From NCBI RefSeq assembly GCF_032268605.1, contig NZ_CP130318.1, forward strand, positions 2,142,001 to 2,206,000: a DNA stretch of 64,000 bases, in the 5' to 3' direction. Shown here piece by piece: positions 17,823-27,900 of this stretch. Origin of the DNA: Paenibacillus aurantius (lineage in GTDB: Bacteria; Bacillota; Bacilli; Paenibacillales; NBRC-103111). The first letter of the stretch is position 1. Each line of letters begins with the position of its first letter. The notes under the pieces were generated by a model that saw only the letters and a program-made list of their open reading frames with translations, made no database searches and had not been told where the DNA came from. The position numbers were made by a program, and so were the translations under genes.

Positions 17823-19877
17823 ATGGACAGACGACGAATTGTAACGCGGCATAACCCCGAGCTTACCAAATGGGACCCTTTGTCTCCCTTCTCGACAGGT
17901 AACGGGGAATTTGCCTTCAGTGCCGACATTACCGGCCTGCAGTCGTTTCCGGAGCAGTACGACGTCCCGCTCGGCACCCAGTCCAATTGGGGCTGGCATT
18001 ACACGGGCGGAAGGGACCGGTATGAGTACCACGACGCCGAGTTCCAGCCGTTTGAAACACATGGCCGGCTCGTGGGGTATCCCATGAAGCCGGGGGAGAA
18101 GGCGGAAGCCTATCACTGGCTGCGGATGAATCCCCACCGGCTTCAGCTCGGGCGGCTTTCGTTTCGCTTTCTAAGGGAATCGGGAGAGGCAGCCGAGGCA
18201 GCCGATGTAGCCTCCATCCGCCAGCAGCTGGATCTATGGTCGGGTGTCCTGACCAGTGAATACACGGTCGAAGGAGTTCCCGTCCAGGTGATAACGGCGT
18301 GCCATCCCTCTCTTGATGCGATAGGCGTCCGGGTGAAATCGAAGCTGATCGGCACGGGAAGGCTGCAGGTGTTTATCCGGTTTCCCGCTCCGGATATGAC
18401 GAACACGGGTTGGGCCAAATCGGTGTTTCCCGATTGGGGGAACGACGACCGCCACGAAACTAATCTTCTGGAAGACGGCGGTCAGGAAGCGCTTCTGGAG
18501 CGGACCATGGACGAGGACCGCTATGAGGTGCGCTGGAGCTGGAGCTCCGGCAGGCTCGAGCGCACGGGTCCCCACGAGTTTACCCTTTTCCACATGTCAG
18601 AGCAGGGGGAAACGTTGGAATTTTGCGTCGGGTTCGCCCCCCAATCCCCGCGGACCGCACCGGTGGATGAGGTGATAGCCGCCAGCGCCGCCCATTGGGA
18701 AGCGTTCTGGCAGAACGGGGCGGCCGTCGATTTCTCAGGCAGCCCGGATCCGAGAGCCTATGAGCTCGAACGCCGGGTCGTGCTCTCCCAATTTCTATGC
18801 GCGATGCACAGCGGAGGCTCCCTTCCGCCACAGGAAACCGGCCTGATGTACAACAGCTGGTTCGGCAAAAGCCACCTGGAAATGCACTGGTGGCACGCCG
18901 CTCACTTCCCGCTCTGGGGAAGGAAGGAGCTTCTGCTGAAGAGCATGGACTGGTATACCCGCATCCTGCCCGTGGCCCGGGAGCTTGCGGCGGAGCAGGG
19001 CTATGAGGGCGCCCGCTGGCCCAAAATGGTCGATTTCGAAGGCAAGCACTGCCCGTCTCCCGTCGCCCCGGGCTTGATCTGGCAGCAGCCGCATCCGATC
19101 GCCCTCGCCGAGCTGTGCTACAAAGCGAATCCGACCCGGGAGTTACTGGAACGCTTTCGCGAGATCGTGTATGCCTCGGCGGACTTTATGGTCTCTTATG
19201 CCCATTGGGATGAAGAAAAGAAGGTGTATGATCTGGGGCCGCCGCTCATTCCCGCCCAGGAATGCCACCCGCTCGCCGGCAGCAAAAACCCTCCCTATGA
19301 GCTCGAATATTGGAAATACGGGCTGGAGACCGCCATCCGCTGGGCGGAGCGGCTTCAAGAAGAGCCTCCTTCCTCCTGGGGGGAAGTGGCCGGCGCTATG
19401 GCGGAGCCTCCTCATGCCGATGGAGTCTACCTTGCTCACGAGTGGTGCCCGGATACGTTTACCGCCAAAAACCATGACCATCCCTCCATGGTCGGAGCGC
19501 TGGGAATTTTGCCTGGGACACTCATTGACCGGGAGATCATGCGGAATACGCTTCTAAAAGTAAAAGACGTCTGGAAGTGGGGCTCCGCCTGGGGCTGGGA
19601 TTTTCCGATGTGCGCCATGACGGCGGCCCGCCTGGGCGAGCCAGATCTGGCCGTGGATTTCCTCTTGATGGACGCCGCCAAAAATACTTATTTGACCAAT
19701 GGTCACAATTACCAACGCCCGGGGTTATCGGCTTATTTGCCCGGCAACGGCGGACTGCTGACGGCCATCGCCATGATGGCGGCCGGATGGGAAGGCGGTC
19801 CGCAAACAGAGAATCCCGGCTTTCCGCATGACGGAAGCTGGTCGGTGAAGTCGGAGGGGCTGAAGCCTTGGCTGTAG
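17823..19877 (+). CDS. Unassigned 684-residue protein, probable six-hairpin glycosidase-like fold
   Basis: I cannot assign this protein to a named enzyme family. The N-terminal third is beta-rich and opens with IVTRHNPELTKWDPLSPFSTGNGEFAFSADITGLQ in segments, a pattern like the N-terminal sandwich of GH65/GH95-type enzymes. The C-terminal part is helical and rich in Trp, His and Asp, with NSWFGKSHLEMHWWHA, GARWPKMVDFEG, NHDHPSMVGALGILPG and WGSAWGWDFPMCAMTAARLG. That suggests an (alpha/alpha)6 barrel with acidic residues in the cleft. There is no signal peptide, so it is cytoplasmic. AGGAGG precedes the ATG, and the PL22 gene follows 64 bp downstream. Given this context, it probably cleaves a side chain or end group of imported pectic oligosaccharides. 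Confidence 0.7.
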   Translation: MDRRRIVTRHNPELTKWDPLSPFSTGNGEFAFSADITGLQSFPEQYDVPLGTQSNWGWHYTGGRDRYEYHDAEFQPFETHGRLVGYPMKPGEKAEAYHWLRMNPHRLQLGRLSFRFLRESGEAAEAADVASIRQQLDLWSGVLTSEYTVEGVPVQVITACHPSLDAIGVRVKSKLIGTGRLQVFIRFPAPDMTNTGWAKSVFPDWGNDDRHETNLLEDGGQEALLERTMDEDRYEVRWSWSSGRLERTGPHEFTLFHMSEQGETLEFCVGFAPQSPRTAPVDEVIAASAAHWEAFWQNGAAVDFSGSPDPRAYELERRVVLSQFLCAMHSGGSLPPQETGLMYNSWFGKSHLEMHWWHAAHFPLWGRKELLLKSMDWYTRILPVARELAAEQGYEGARWPKMVDFEGKHCPSPVAPGLIWQQPHPIALAELCYKANPTRELLERFREIVYASADFMVSYAHWDEEKKVYDLGPPLIPAQECHPLAGSKNPPYELEYWKYGLETAIRWAERLQEEPPSSWGEVAGAMAEPPHADGVYLAHEWCPDTFTAKNHDHPSMVGALGILPGTLIDREIMRNTLLKVKDVWKWGSAWGWDFPMCAMTAARLGEPDLAVDFLLMDAAKNTYLTNGHNYQRPGLSAYLPGNGGLLTAIAMMAAGWEGGPQTENPGFPHDGSWSVKSEGLKPWL

Positions 19878-19941
19878 ATGCAGCCGGGAGCTGATCGCCG
19901 CACAGCCGATAGCCCGGCTTATCACGGAAGGAGCGTTACGC

Positions 19942-21084
19942 ATGGCCAAAGGAACCCGCTGGCCCTCGGAGCGGAAATCGGCAATTGACCGGTTTACCGG
20001 CCTGGAGGTAGTCCAGCTGACGGATTATAAAGCGCACAGCCATCATTTGTATTTTACCGAAAGCGGCTGGTACGACGGGGAGCGCCGGCTGCTGTTCGTA
20101 TCGGACCGGGGAAACAGCACGAACCTGTACAGCCTGGAAGTGGAAAGCGGGGAAATCACGCAGCTCACCGAGTTTGAGAACAACGACCAGCTGGACGCCT
20201 GCCTGCTCCCGGACGGCAGCGCCGCCATAGTCAAGCTCGGGCGGAGGCTTCTCCGTCTCGACCTGGGGAGCTTGGCGGAGACGTTCCTTTACGAAGCCCC
20301 CGAGGGGTACCACCTCGGCAACATCAGCGGGGGAGCGGACGGGGAGACCGTCTGGACCTGCGTTCAGGAGGACTTGTCCCACCGCATCCGTCTCGATCTC
20401 GGGAACGGATATGTCGGGCACCGGGAGCTTATGGAGGCGGCGCCTCACAGCATGATCGTGCGCGTCGATGCCGCTTCCGGCGGTGCCGCTAAGGTTTATG
20501 AAGCGAACAAGTTCATTACCCATATCAACTCTTCCCCAAAGCTGCCCTGGCTGCTTACGTTCTGCCATGAAGGCCCTTGGCATTTGGTGGATCACCGGAT
20601 ATGGGGACTCGATGCGCGAACCGGAGAGGCCTGGAGGATCCGCGAGCGGCTGGAGCCCGGAGAGAAGGTGGGCCATGAGTTCTTCTTCCCGGACGGGGAG
20701 ACCATCGGTTACCACGGCTTCCGCGCCGATGGGACCAACTTCTTCGGAAGCATCCGGCACGACAATACGGGGATGGAAGAAAAGGAATTCGGCTTCGACA
20801 CGTGGCACGGGTATGCGGACGGACTGGGCCAGGCCATCGTGGACGGCAAAGGCGCCGTGAAGACGCTCAGCCTGTGGCGCAAGAACGACGACGGCGTCTA
20901 CGAAGGGCCGCGCATGCTGTGCGAGCTCCGCTGCAGCTTTCATTCGCAGAAGGTGCACGCCCATCCGCGCTTTGATGCGTCCGGCGGGCGGGTGCTTTTT
21001 ACAAGCGATAAGAACGGGTACGGCAACTTGTATCTCGTGAAGGTTCCGGAGGATTTCACTTCGCTGCCTCTCTTCACCCCTTAA
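19942..21084 (+). CDS. ogl: Oligogalacturonate lyase (PL22)
   Basis: A 380-residue cytoplasmic seven-bladed beta-propeller enzyme. The start (VVQLTDYKAHSHHLYFTESGW) and the repeated blade motifs (LLFVSDRGNSTNLYSLE, VLFTSDKNGYGNLYLV) are typical of PL22. The metal-site motif Q336-K-V-H339-A-H341 near the C terminus corresponds to the Gln-x-x-His-x-His manganese ligands described for Yersinia Ogl. TFCHEGPWHLVDHRIWG contains candidate catalytic histidines. The enzyme splits short and unsaturated oligogalacturonides to 5-keto-4-deoxyuronate. Its presence shows that the cassette handles homogalacturonan fragments as well as rhamnogalacturonan. GGAAGGAG precedes the ATG. It lies between the unassigned 684-residue gene and a GH105 gene with short gaps, which fits one operon. 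Confidence 0.92.
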   Translation: MAKGTRWPSERKSAIDRFTGLEVVQLTDYKAHSHHLYFTESGWYDGERRLLFVSDRGNSTNLYSLEVESGEITQLTEFENNDQLDACLLPDGSAAIVKLGRRLLRLDLGSLAETFLYEAPEGYHLGNISGGADGETVWTCVQEDLSHRIRLDLGNGYVGHRELMEAAPHSMIVRVDAASGGAAKVYEANKFITHINSSPKLPWLLTFCHEGPWHLVDHRIWGLDARTGEAWRIRERLEPGEKVGHEFFFPDGETIGYHGFRADGTNFFGSIRHDNTGMEEKEFGFDTWHGYADGLGQAIVDGKGAVKTLSLWRKNDDGVYEGPRMLCELRCSFHSQKVHAHPRFDASGGRVLFTSDKNGYGNLYLVKVPEDFTSLPLFTP

Positions 21085-21111
21085 TCCATCAATCGAAAGG
21101 AGCATCAGACC

Positions 21112-22266
21112 ATGGAAACGGCAAGGCAGCTGACCGCTCAAGCCCCCCTGTCCGTCAAAGTAGGAGAAGCCATCCTGGCCGGAAGCCGGGACAGCTACCA
21201 TCCGAAGATAGCGAACCAGTGGGGATACGTGGCGGGCATGGCCCTAACGGCGTTGGGCCGGCTGGGGGATTGGACGGGAGAAACCAGGTACACGGAATTC
21301 CTCAAGCGGCATATGGATGTGTTCATTCAAGAGGACGGCTCGATCTCAGGCTATACGCTGGAGGATTATAACCTCGACCATATCAACAAAGGCAAAAACC
21401 TGTTCCGCCTCTGGCGCGAAACCGGCGAGGAGAAATACGGGAAGGCGGCCCGGCACTTGATCACCCAGCTGACGGGACAGCCCCGTACCGAGGAGGGCGG
21501 TTACTGGCACAAGAAGATATACCCGTTCCAGATGTGGCTCGACGGGTTGTACATGTCTTCGCCTTTTATGGCGGAATACGCCCTCACGTTCCAGGAGGAC
21601 AAGTGGTTCGATGAGGCGGCTCATCAGCTTCTGCTGGTGGAACGCCGGACCCGCAACCCTCAGACGGGCCTGCTTCATCATGCGTGGGACGAAAGCCGGG
21701 AGCAGCGCTGGTGCGAGGGGGAGACCGGTCGTTCGAGGCATGTGTGGGGACGGGCGATGGGCTGGTATGCGATGGCGCTTGTGGATGCGCTGGAGCATTT
21801 TCCCTCCGATCACCCGAAGCGGGGGCAGCTCATGGGCATTTTCGAGCGTATGGCTAATGCGATGGTCCGCGTTCAGGATCAGGAGAGCGGCGTCTGGTAT
21901 CAGGTGATGGACCAGAACGGACGGGAAGGGAATTACCTGGAAGCCTCCGGCTCCTGCATGATGACCTATGCGCTTGCCAAGGGGATCCGTCTACGCTATT
22001 TGGCGGAAATCGGAGAAAGTGTCGTCCGCCGGGCTTACGAAGGCATCCTTAAGCATTTCGTGACGGAGGATGAGCAGGGCGTTCACCTGCATGGAATCTG
22101 CCACGGGGCGGGCCTCGGAGGACGCAAATACCGGGACGGCTCCTATGAGTATTACTTGAGCGAAGCGGTGGTCAGCGACGTGCTGATGGGAGTGGCTCCT
22201 CTCCTCCTGGCCAGCATCGAGATGGAGAGGCTTGCAGAAGCAGGGGAGAAAATTAAGAGCACTTGA
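21112..22266 (+). CDS. Unsaturated rhamnogalacturonyl hydrolase, YteR-like GH105
   Basis: This 384-residue protein has the full-length size of YteR/YesR-type GH105 enzymes and no signal peptide. The sequence shows NQWGYVAGMALTALGRLG, YNLDHINKGKNLFRLW and QMWLDGLYMSSPFMAEYA. D144 in the last motif matches the catalytic Asp143 of Bacillus subtilis YteR. RHVWGRAMGWYAMALVDALEHFP and the C-terminal SYEYYLSEAVVSDVLMGVAPLLLA complete the barrel. It removes the delta-4,5-unsaturated galacturonyl residue from disaccharides made by rhamnogalacturonan lyases. AAAGGAG lies upstream of the ATG. The following GH95-like gene starts 15 bp after the stop. It is the compact counterpart of the two long GH105 proteins in the window. 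Confidence 0.92.
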   Translation: METARQLTAQAPLSVKVGEAILAGSRDSYHPKIANQWGYVAGMALTALGRLGDWTGETRYTEFLKRHMDVFIQEDGSISGYTLEDYNLDHINKGKNLFRLWRETGEEKYGKAARHLITQLTGQPRTEEGGYWHKKIYPFQMWLDGLYMSSPFMAEYALTFQEDKWFDEAAHQLLLVERRTRNPQTGLLHHAWDESREQRWCEGETGRSRHVWGRAMGWYAMALVDALEHFPSDHPKRGQLMGIFERMANAMVRVQDQESGVWYQVMDQNGREGNYLEASGSCMMTYALAKGIRLRYLAEIGESVVRRAYEGILKHFVTEDEQGVHLHGICHGAGLGGRKYRDGSYEYYLSEAVVSDVLMGVAPLLLASIEMERLAEAGEKIKST

Positions 22267-22280
22267 AGGAGACCACCGCT

Positions 22281-24767
22281 ATGAAACCGCACAGAGAAGG
22301 ACGTTGGGAGGACAAGGTGACCTTGAGGTATCCCGCCTCCTGGTGGCGGAACCTGTGGCGGGAGGCCCTGCCCGCCGGCAACGGCGTCCTCGGAGCCTCC
22401 GTTTTCGGCGGGGTGCAGGACGAAACGGTGCTGCTGAACCATGCCGGCCTGTGGCATTGGGGACAGCGGGACGAGCTGCCGGACGTCAGCTTTACGCTGA
22501 AGGAGACCCGCCGGCTGATGGACGAGAAGCGGTACCTCGAAGCCAGCTGGCAGCTTGCCGATGCACTGAAGGAGAGAGGCTACGGGACGAAGCTCGCCTC
22601 CCGTTTTCCGCTTGCCGCCATCCGGCTGACCATGCCGGGCGAGCAGGCCTTCCGAAGCTACCGGCGGGAGCTCGATATGGACAGCGGGCAGATTACCGTG
22701 GCCTGGAAGGACGGAGAGCACCGGTATTCGCGCGTGCTCTTCGTTTCCCGGGCCGACGACTGCCTCGTCTACCGCATCGGCGAAGCCGGAGGGAAGGGAG
22801 TCTCCGGCGAAATCGGCCTGGAGCTTCATCCGAGTGACCGCTGGGCGGATACTCCGGAATTCCGGGAGCTGGAGAGCACGGTCGAGACCGGGGCGGAAGG
22901 CCCCTACGCCTGGTATGCGGCGGCCAACGACGACGGCACCGATTTCGGAGCGGTTATGCTCCTTCTCCCGGAAGGCGGCTCCTGCACGCCCGCCGCCGGA
23001 CGGCTCCGCTTCGAAAGGGCGGACCGGGTGCTCGTGCTCGTGAAAGTTTTTGCCGCCGGGAGCCGGGAGGCGGATTGGAAAAGGCTGAAGGAAGAACTCG
23101 CCGGCCTGATCCGGCCGACGGGGTCCGCCGAGGGAGGAGAAGCCTTTCAAGAGGAAAGCGCTGGCGGACACTTCTCTTCCCTCTATGAGCACCTGCTGGA
23201 GCGTCACACAGCGCAGCATCGGCCGCTGTACCGGTCGGCTTCGCTCGAGCTCGGAGGGGAAGAGGAGGAGCGGACCAGTGAGCAGTGGCTGGCCGACGCT
23301 TACGAGGGGGAAGCCCCTCCCGCTTTCATCCGCAAGCTGTGGGCTTACGGCCGGTATTTGTTCCTGAGCGGAACCTCTACGGCGGAGGAGGCCGGACCCT
23401 TCGGGCTTTACGGCTTGTGGGGCGGGGATTACCGGCTGGTCTGGAGCCATCATATGGCGAACGAGAACATCCAGATGATGTACTGGCACGCCCACCAAGG
23501 CGGCCTGAGTGAGCTGGTTCTTCCTCTCTTCCGCTACTATGAATCACTAATGGACGATTTCCGCGGAAATGCCCGGAAGCTGTACGGCTGCGGGGGAATC
23601 TATATTCCTGCCGGAACGACGGCGGGCGTCGGGGTGCCGAACCAGATTGTCCCCGTTATTCTCAACTGGACGGGGGCCGCGGGCTGGCTGGCCCGGCATT
23701 TCGAGGAATACGCCCGCTTTACGGAGGAAGAAGGCTTTCGGGAGGAGAGGGCTTTTCCGTTCATGCGGGAGGTGCTCGCCTTCTATAAGGATTTCCTGGT
23801 GCAGGAGGAGAACGGGCAGTACAAGCTGTATCCTTCCGTCTCCCCGGAAAATACGCCGCTGAATCATATGCCCGCAGACGGAAAGCCATTAGCCCATCCT
23901 ATGCCGACGACCATCAATGCCACGATGGATGTGGCGATCGTGAAGGAGCTTCTCCGCAATCTCATCCGGGCGGGGAGGGCCTCGGGCTGCAGGGAGGAGG
24001 AGCTGGCCGAGTGGAGGGCGATGCTGGAGCGTCTGCCGGCTTACCGGATCAATGACGAAGGGGCCGCCGCCGAGTGGATCCATCCGGATTTTGAAGACCG
24101 GTACGCCCATCGCCATCTGTCCCACCTGTACCCGGTCTTTCCGGGAGATGAAATCTCCCGGGAAAGTGATCCCGAAGCGTTCCAGTCTTTTGCCAAGGCG
24201 GTGGACAAGCGGGAGCTCGGGGCGCAGACCGGCTGGTCGCTTGCCCATATGGCCGCCATTTATGCCCGGCTGGGCGACGGAGACCGCTCCTTGGAATGCT
24301 TGGACGTGCTCGCCCGGACGTGCCTGCTGCCGAACCTGTTTACCCTGCACAACGACTGGAGGGGGATGGGGGCTTCGCTCCCCATGCCCACTGCTCCGGT
24401 TCAGCTGGACGCGAGCCTGGGCTGGGTAAACGCCGTTCAGGAGATGCTGCTGCAGGTTCAGCCGGGCATGATCAAGCTGCTTCCCGCCCTTCCCGATAGA
24501 TTGGCCAAGGGGAAGCTGGCCGATTGGCGCTTCTATACCGGCCGGCTCAGCCTGGAATGGGACACCGCAGCCGGTATTTTCCTGGCCGAGCTGACCGCCG
24601 AGCGGGACACGGAAACGACCGTCAAGCTTCCCGGCGGGTTTCCTCCCTTCACGTGGAGCGGGGAAGGAATAGAGCCCTCCCCGCTGGGCGGGTCCTTTTA
24701 TGTCGTTAAGATGAAACGGGGAGAGAAGGTGCAGGTTCAAGCCTGCCAAGGATCCTTCTCTACCTGA
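22281..24767 (+). CDS. Divergent GH95-like glycoside hydrolase
   Basis: This cytoplasmic protein of about 828 residues is a distant relative of the GH95 enzyme at 2.1 kb. It keeps the family opening (REALPAGNGVLGASVFGG) and LNHAGLWHWG in place of [10 protein letters not shown]394-E-N396 (NENIQMMYW) stands in the place of N-I-N, E598 in AEWIHPDFEDRYAHRHLSHLYPVFPG, and D710 in VQLDASLGWVNAV. The catalytic Asn pair, acid and Asp are therefore conserved while the surrounding barrel differs, which suggests a different sugar specificity. The ATG at 22281 has AAGGAG eight bases upstream. A TTG at 22263 overlapping the previous stop is a less likely start. It is the last gene of cassette B and is followed by a strong terminator. 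Confidence 0.8.
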   Translation: MKPHREGRWEDKVTLRYPASWWRNLWREALPAGNGVLGASVFGGVQDETVLLNHAGLWHWGQRDELPDVSFTLKETRRLMDEKRYLEASWQLADALKERGYGTKLASRFPLAAIRLTMPGEQAFRSYRRELDMDSGQITVAWKDGEHRYSRVLFVSRADDCLVYRIGEAGGKGVSGEIGLELHPSDRWADTPEFRELESTVETGAEGPYAWYAAANDDGTDFGAVMLLLPEGGSCTPAAGRLRFERADRVLVLVKVFAAGSREADWKRLKEELAGLIRPTGSAEGGEAFQEESAGGHFSSLYEHLLERHTAQHRPLYRSASLELGGEEEERTSEQWLADAYEGEAPPAFIRKLWAYGRYLFLSGTSTAEEAGPFGLYGLWGGDYRLVWSHHMANENIQMMYWHAHQGGLSELVLPLFRYYESLMDDFRGNARKLYGCGGIYIPAGTTAGVGVPNQIVPVILNWTGAAGWLARHFEEYARFTEEEGFREERAFPFMREVLAFYKDFLVQEENGQYKLYPSVSPENTPLNHMPADGKPLAHPMPTTINATMDVAIVKELLRNLIRAGRASGCREEELAEWRAMLERLPAYRINDEGAAAEWIHPDFEDRYAHRHLSHLYPVFPGDEISRESDPEAFQSFAKAVDKRELGAQTGWSLAHMAAIYARLGDGDRSLECLDVLARTCLLPNLFTLHNDWRGMGASLPMPTAPVQLDASLGWVNAVQEMLLQVQPGMIKLLPALPDRLAKGKLADWRFYTGRLSLEWDTAAGIFLAELTAERDTETTVKLPGGFPPFTWSGEGIEPSPLGGSFYVVKMKRGEKVQVQACQGSFST

Positions 24768-24778
24768 TGGTTATCCGA

Positions 24779-24806
24779 AGAGGCTGCCGCCCGGCAGCCT
24801 CTTTTT
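24779..24806 (+). terminator. Rho-independent terminator ending cassette B
   Basis: A perfect stem AGAGGCTGCCG / CGGCAGCCTCT is followed by TTTTT. Confidence 0.9.
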
Positions 24807-24999
24807 GATGAGTAAGCTGTGACATGGATTCCTTCCAGCCCTCCTTGATGGGGAAGCTGACGTTGATTCCTCCTCACCTGTGTAGGATGAGGCTAGAAAT
24901 TATTTTCTTTTCTTCCAAAAAGGGATAGATAGTCGTGGCTGGCCAAGCTATAATTAGGTACAGGAATGGTACCGCTATCTATTTTGAGGAGGAGATGGG

Positions 25000-27900
25000 T
25001 TGAAGACGTCAAGAAGGAGCAGGGGATTTGTCCAAACCGTAGCAGTGGCACTAATCGTTATGTTATTAGGGAGCTTGGCGGTGAGCGGCATGCCGGCCGC
25101 TTCAGCCGAAGACACAACGGGTCCGACAGAAACGAACAATTTTTTTCAAACGATGCTGTTCAACGATCTTAAGGTAGCCGAAAATTCAACCGCTTACAAA
25201 TTTTTTCCTTCTAACAACACGGTGCAATTGGAAGCCAATGAACCCGGACATTTTATCGCTTTTGAATTCCCGGTCGACCATGAGGGCGTCTACGATCTTC
25301 ACATTCTCCCTTGGAGAGCGACCTCCTATGCGAAATATAAGGTAAGCATCGACGGCCAGCTGGCGAAAGAGGTGGATTTCTACGGAACTTCCAAGGAAAT
25401 GGAATACCTCACCGCCATGAAGCTGGAAAAAGGGACCCATATCATCAAGTTCGAATACAGCGGGAAATCTCCCGGCTCCACGAACTACAAAATGGGCGTA
25501 ACCGATTTATACCTCGTCAGTCACCATTCCTTCAACTTCAAAGATCTGAAAGAAACAGGACGTTCGGCAGGGCTGGAGACGGCTGTCCAAGGGGAAGGGG
25601 TGCTTATTCAAAGCACGGAGCCAGGCCCGTTCATCGAGTTCGAGCTTCCGGTAAGCTCCCCCCGTCTGTATAGCATCCGCCTGGAAGGCATCCCCTCATC
25701 AAGCGGAGGGCAGGTGAATGTGCAGCTGGACGGGCAATCGGTCGGTACCATGGATTATTATGGGGCAGGGGACAAGGCGTTAGCCGCTCTTACCGTTTCC
25801 CGTCCGCTCGAAGCCGGTCTTCACAAGCTCAGGCTGGAGGTGACCGGGAAGAGCGCGGATTCGAAAGGCTATGAAGTCCGCCCGGAGCACCTTATCCTGA
25901 TCTTGGGCAGGCTGGATGCGGAGAAGACACGCCGCGCACTTGAATCGAAGATAGCCGATCTCAAGAACCTGCTTCAAGCGGCAAACAGCCAAATTCCGGG
26001 CGGCTCGGCGCCGGAAGATCAGACACTGCGGGCTCAAGCCCAGGAGCTGGGCCTCCGTTTGAGCGATCTCGAAGCCAAAAGCCTGCAGCCGGACCTCACT
26101 CAAACGGCGGTTTCCGCCTTGCTTAGTGAAGCCGATAAGCAGACTTATCCCCTTAAACGTCTGGTGAACTTCGCCGATGCCCGCGCGGCCCGTCCGGCCG
26201 CCAAGCTTGGCCTGTTAACCGCTGACTCCATGTCCCTGGTTTATCCAAGGGAATTGCCCTGCCAGTGTTCGGCCGCCGAGCCGGGGATTTCCATGGCGAA
26301 GGGCGAGTATGAAAACCTGCAGCCGGTCGTGATGGCTTACGGAGCGGCCTTAAAAGGTGTAAACGCTCGGGTGACCAGCATCGTAGGGCCGGACGGAAAG
26401 GAAGCTTTGGGCTCTTTGATGAAGGCGTCGATTGCTCCTCTCGGATCGGTGAACATCAGAAAGTCTCGTCATTACACACTGCCTGCTACGGAAGACCGGC
26501 CGGTCGCCTATGAGGGATGGATTCCCGATCCGATCCGTTCCGATCTCAGCAGCGTCGACGTTCCGGCAGGCGATATGCAGCCCTTCTGGCTGGAGCTTTA
26601 CGCGGATGGAAAGGCAACGCCGGGAAGCTACCGGGTGAAGGTCGTCGTATCCGCCGAAGGCGGGATTACCGAGCAAATGGAGGTTCGTGCGGAGGTTTGG
26701 CCGTTCGCCCTTCCGGACCGCCCGGAGCTGCCCACTTCCATTACCATGAATGCGGAAATTTTGAATATGGTCTACTCCCTTGCCGGGAAAGAGGAATTCG
26801 ACCAAATGCATCAGAAGTACATCGATTTCCTGGAAACCTTCAAAATTGAACCGGACCTTATCTACCGCAAGGCTCCTCCGACCGTGGAAGAGCTGCTGAA
26901 AATTAAGGACAAATGGGGACTTCGCCAGTTTGCGGCCTATTACCTGTACGTCGGCTGGCTGAACCTGGATCTGAAGAAGCGGGAAACATGGCAGCCTGAA
27001 ATTGACCGGGTTCTTCAAGAGCTTGGGGCGGCTATGGAGCAGTACGAAAAAGCCGGACTGGCCGACCAGGCTTATCTGTACGGGTTTGACGAGGCCAGTG
27101 CCGATCAGCTCCCCTTGGCCAAGGAAATGTTTACCCAGATCAAGCAGAAGTTTCCGAATCTTCCCATCATGACGACTTACCTGGATAAATCCCTTGGCGT
27201 AACGTCCGGGTTGGCCGGTCTTGTGGACATTTGGGTTCCCGGCGTGCAGGCCTTTGACCCGGCCGCCCGGGATCAGGCGCAAGCCCGGGGGGATCTGGTG
27301 TACTGGTACTCCGCCATCGGGGTCAAGCATCCGCTCCCCAACTGGTTCAACGGATATGCGCCGAGCGATACGCGTGTCCTCATGGGACCGCTGTCCCATA
27401 AGATGAAGGTGGATGGCTTCCTGTATTACAACATCACCCGGTGGCTCAATCGCGGCCCGATGAACGACAGTATCCTAAGCACCTGGGATCCGCGTACGAT
27501 CAGCGACGCGAACGGGGACGGCTCCTTGTTCTATCCGGGCCAAGAAGGTCCGCTGGCTTCGCAGCGGATTCAGAATTTCCGGGATGGCATGGAGGATTAC
27601 AACCTGCTGAACATGCTGCGCCGTTCCATCGAATCGGCGGCCGGCAAGGAGGAAAGCCTCCTGGCGGAAGCCCGCACGCTGTTGAAGGCGGATGCCGTAG
27701 CGGCAGACGAGAGAACATTTACCGATAATCCCGTGCTCTACCGGCAGTGGCGGGAAGAGGTCGCCCGCATGATCGTCAAGTTGGATTCGCAGACTCCCGT
27801 ATGGCCGGAAGGAAGCAAGCTGACCGTGGGGAATGCGACGTACTCCACCATGGACCTGCAATGGCCCGCGGCCTCCGACAACCTTGGGGTGGAAGCCTAC

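Noticed and set aside
24811-24824. cre-like sequence AGTAAGCTGTGACA upstream of the DUF4091 gene
   Set aside because: It matches 12 of 14 positions, but the essential central CG is CT, and it lies about 175 bp from the start codon.
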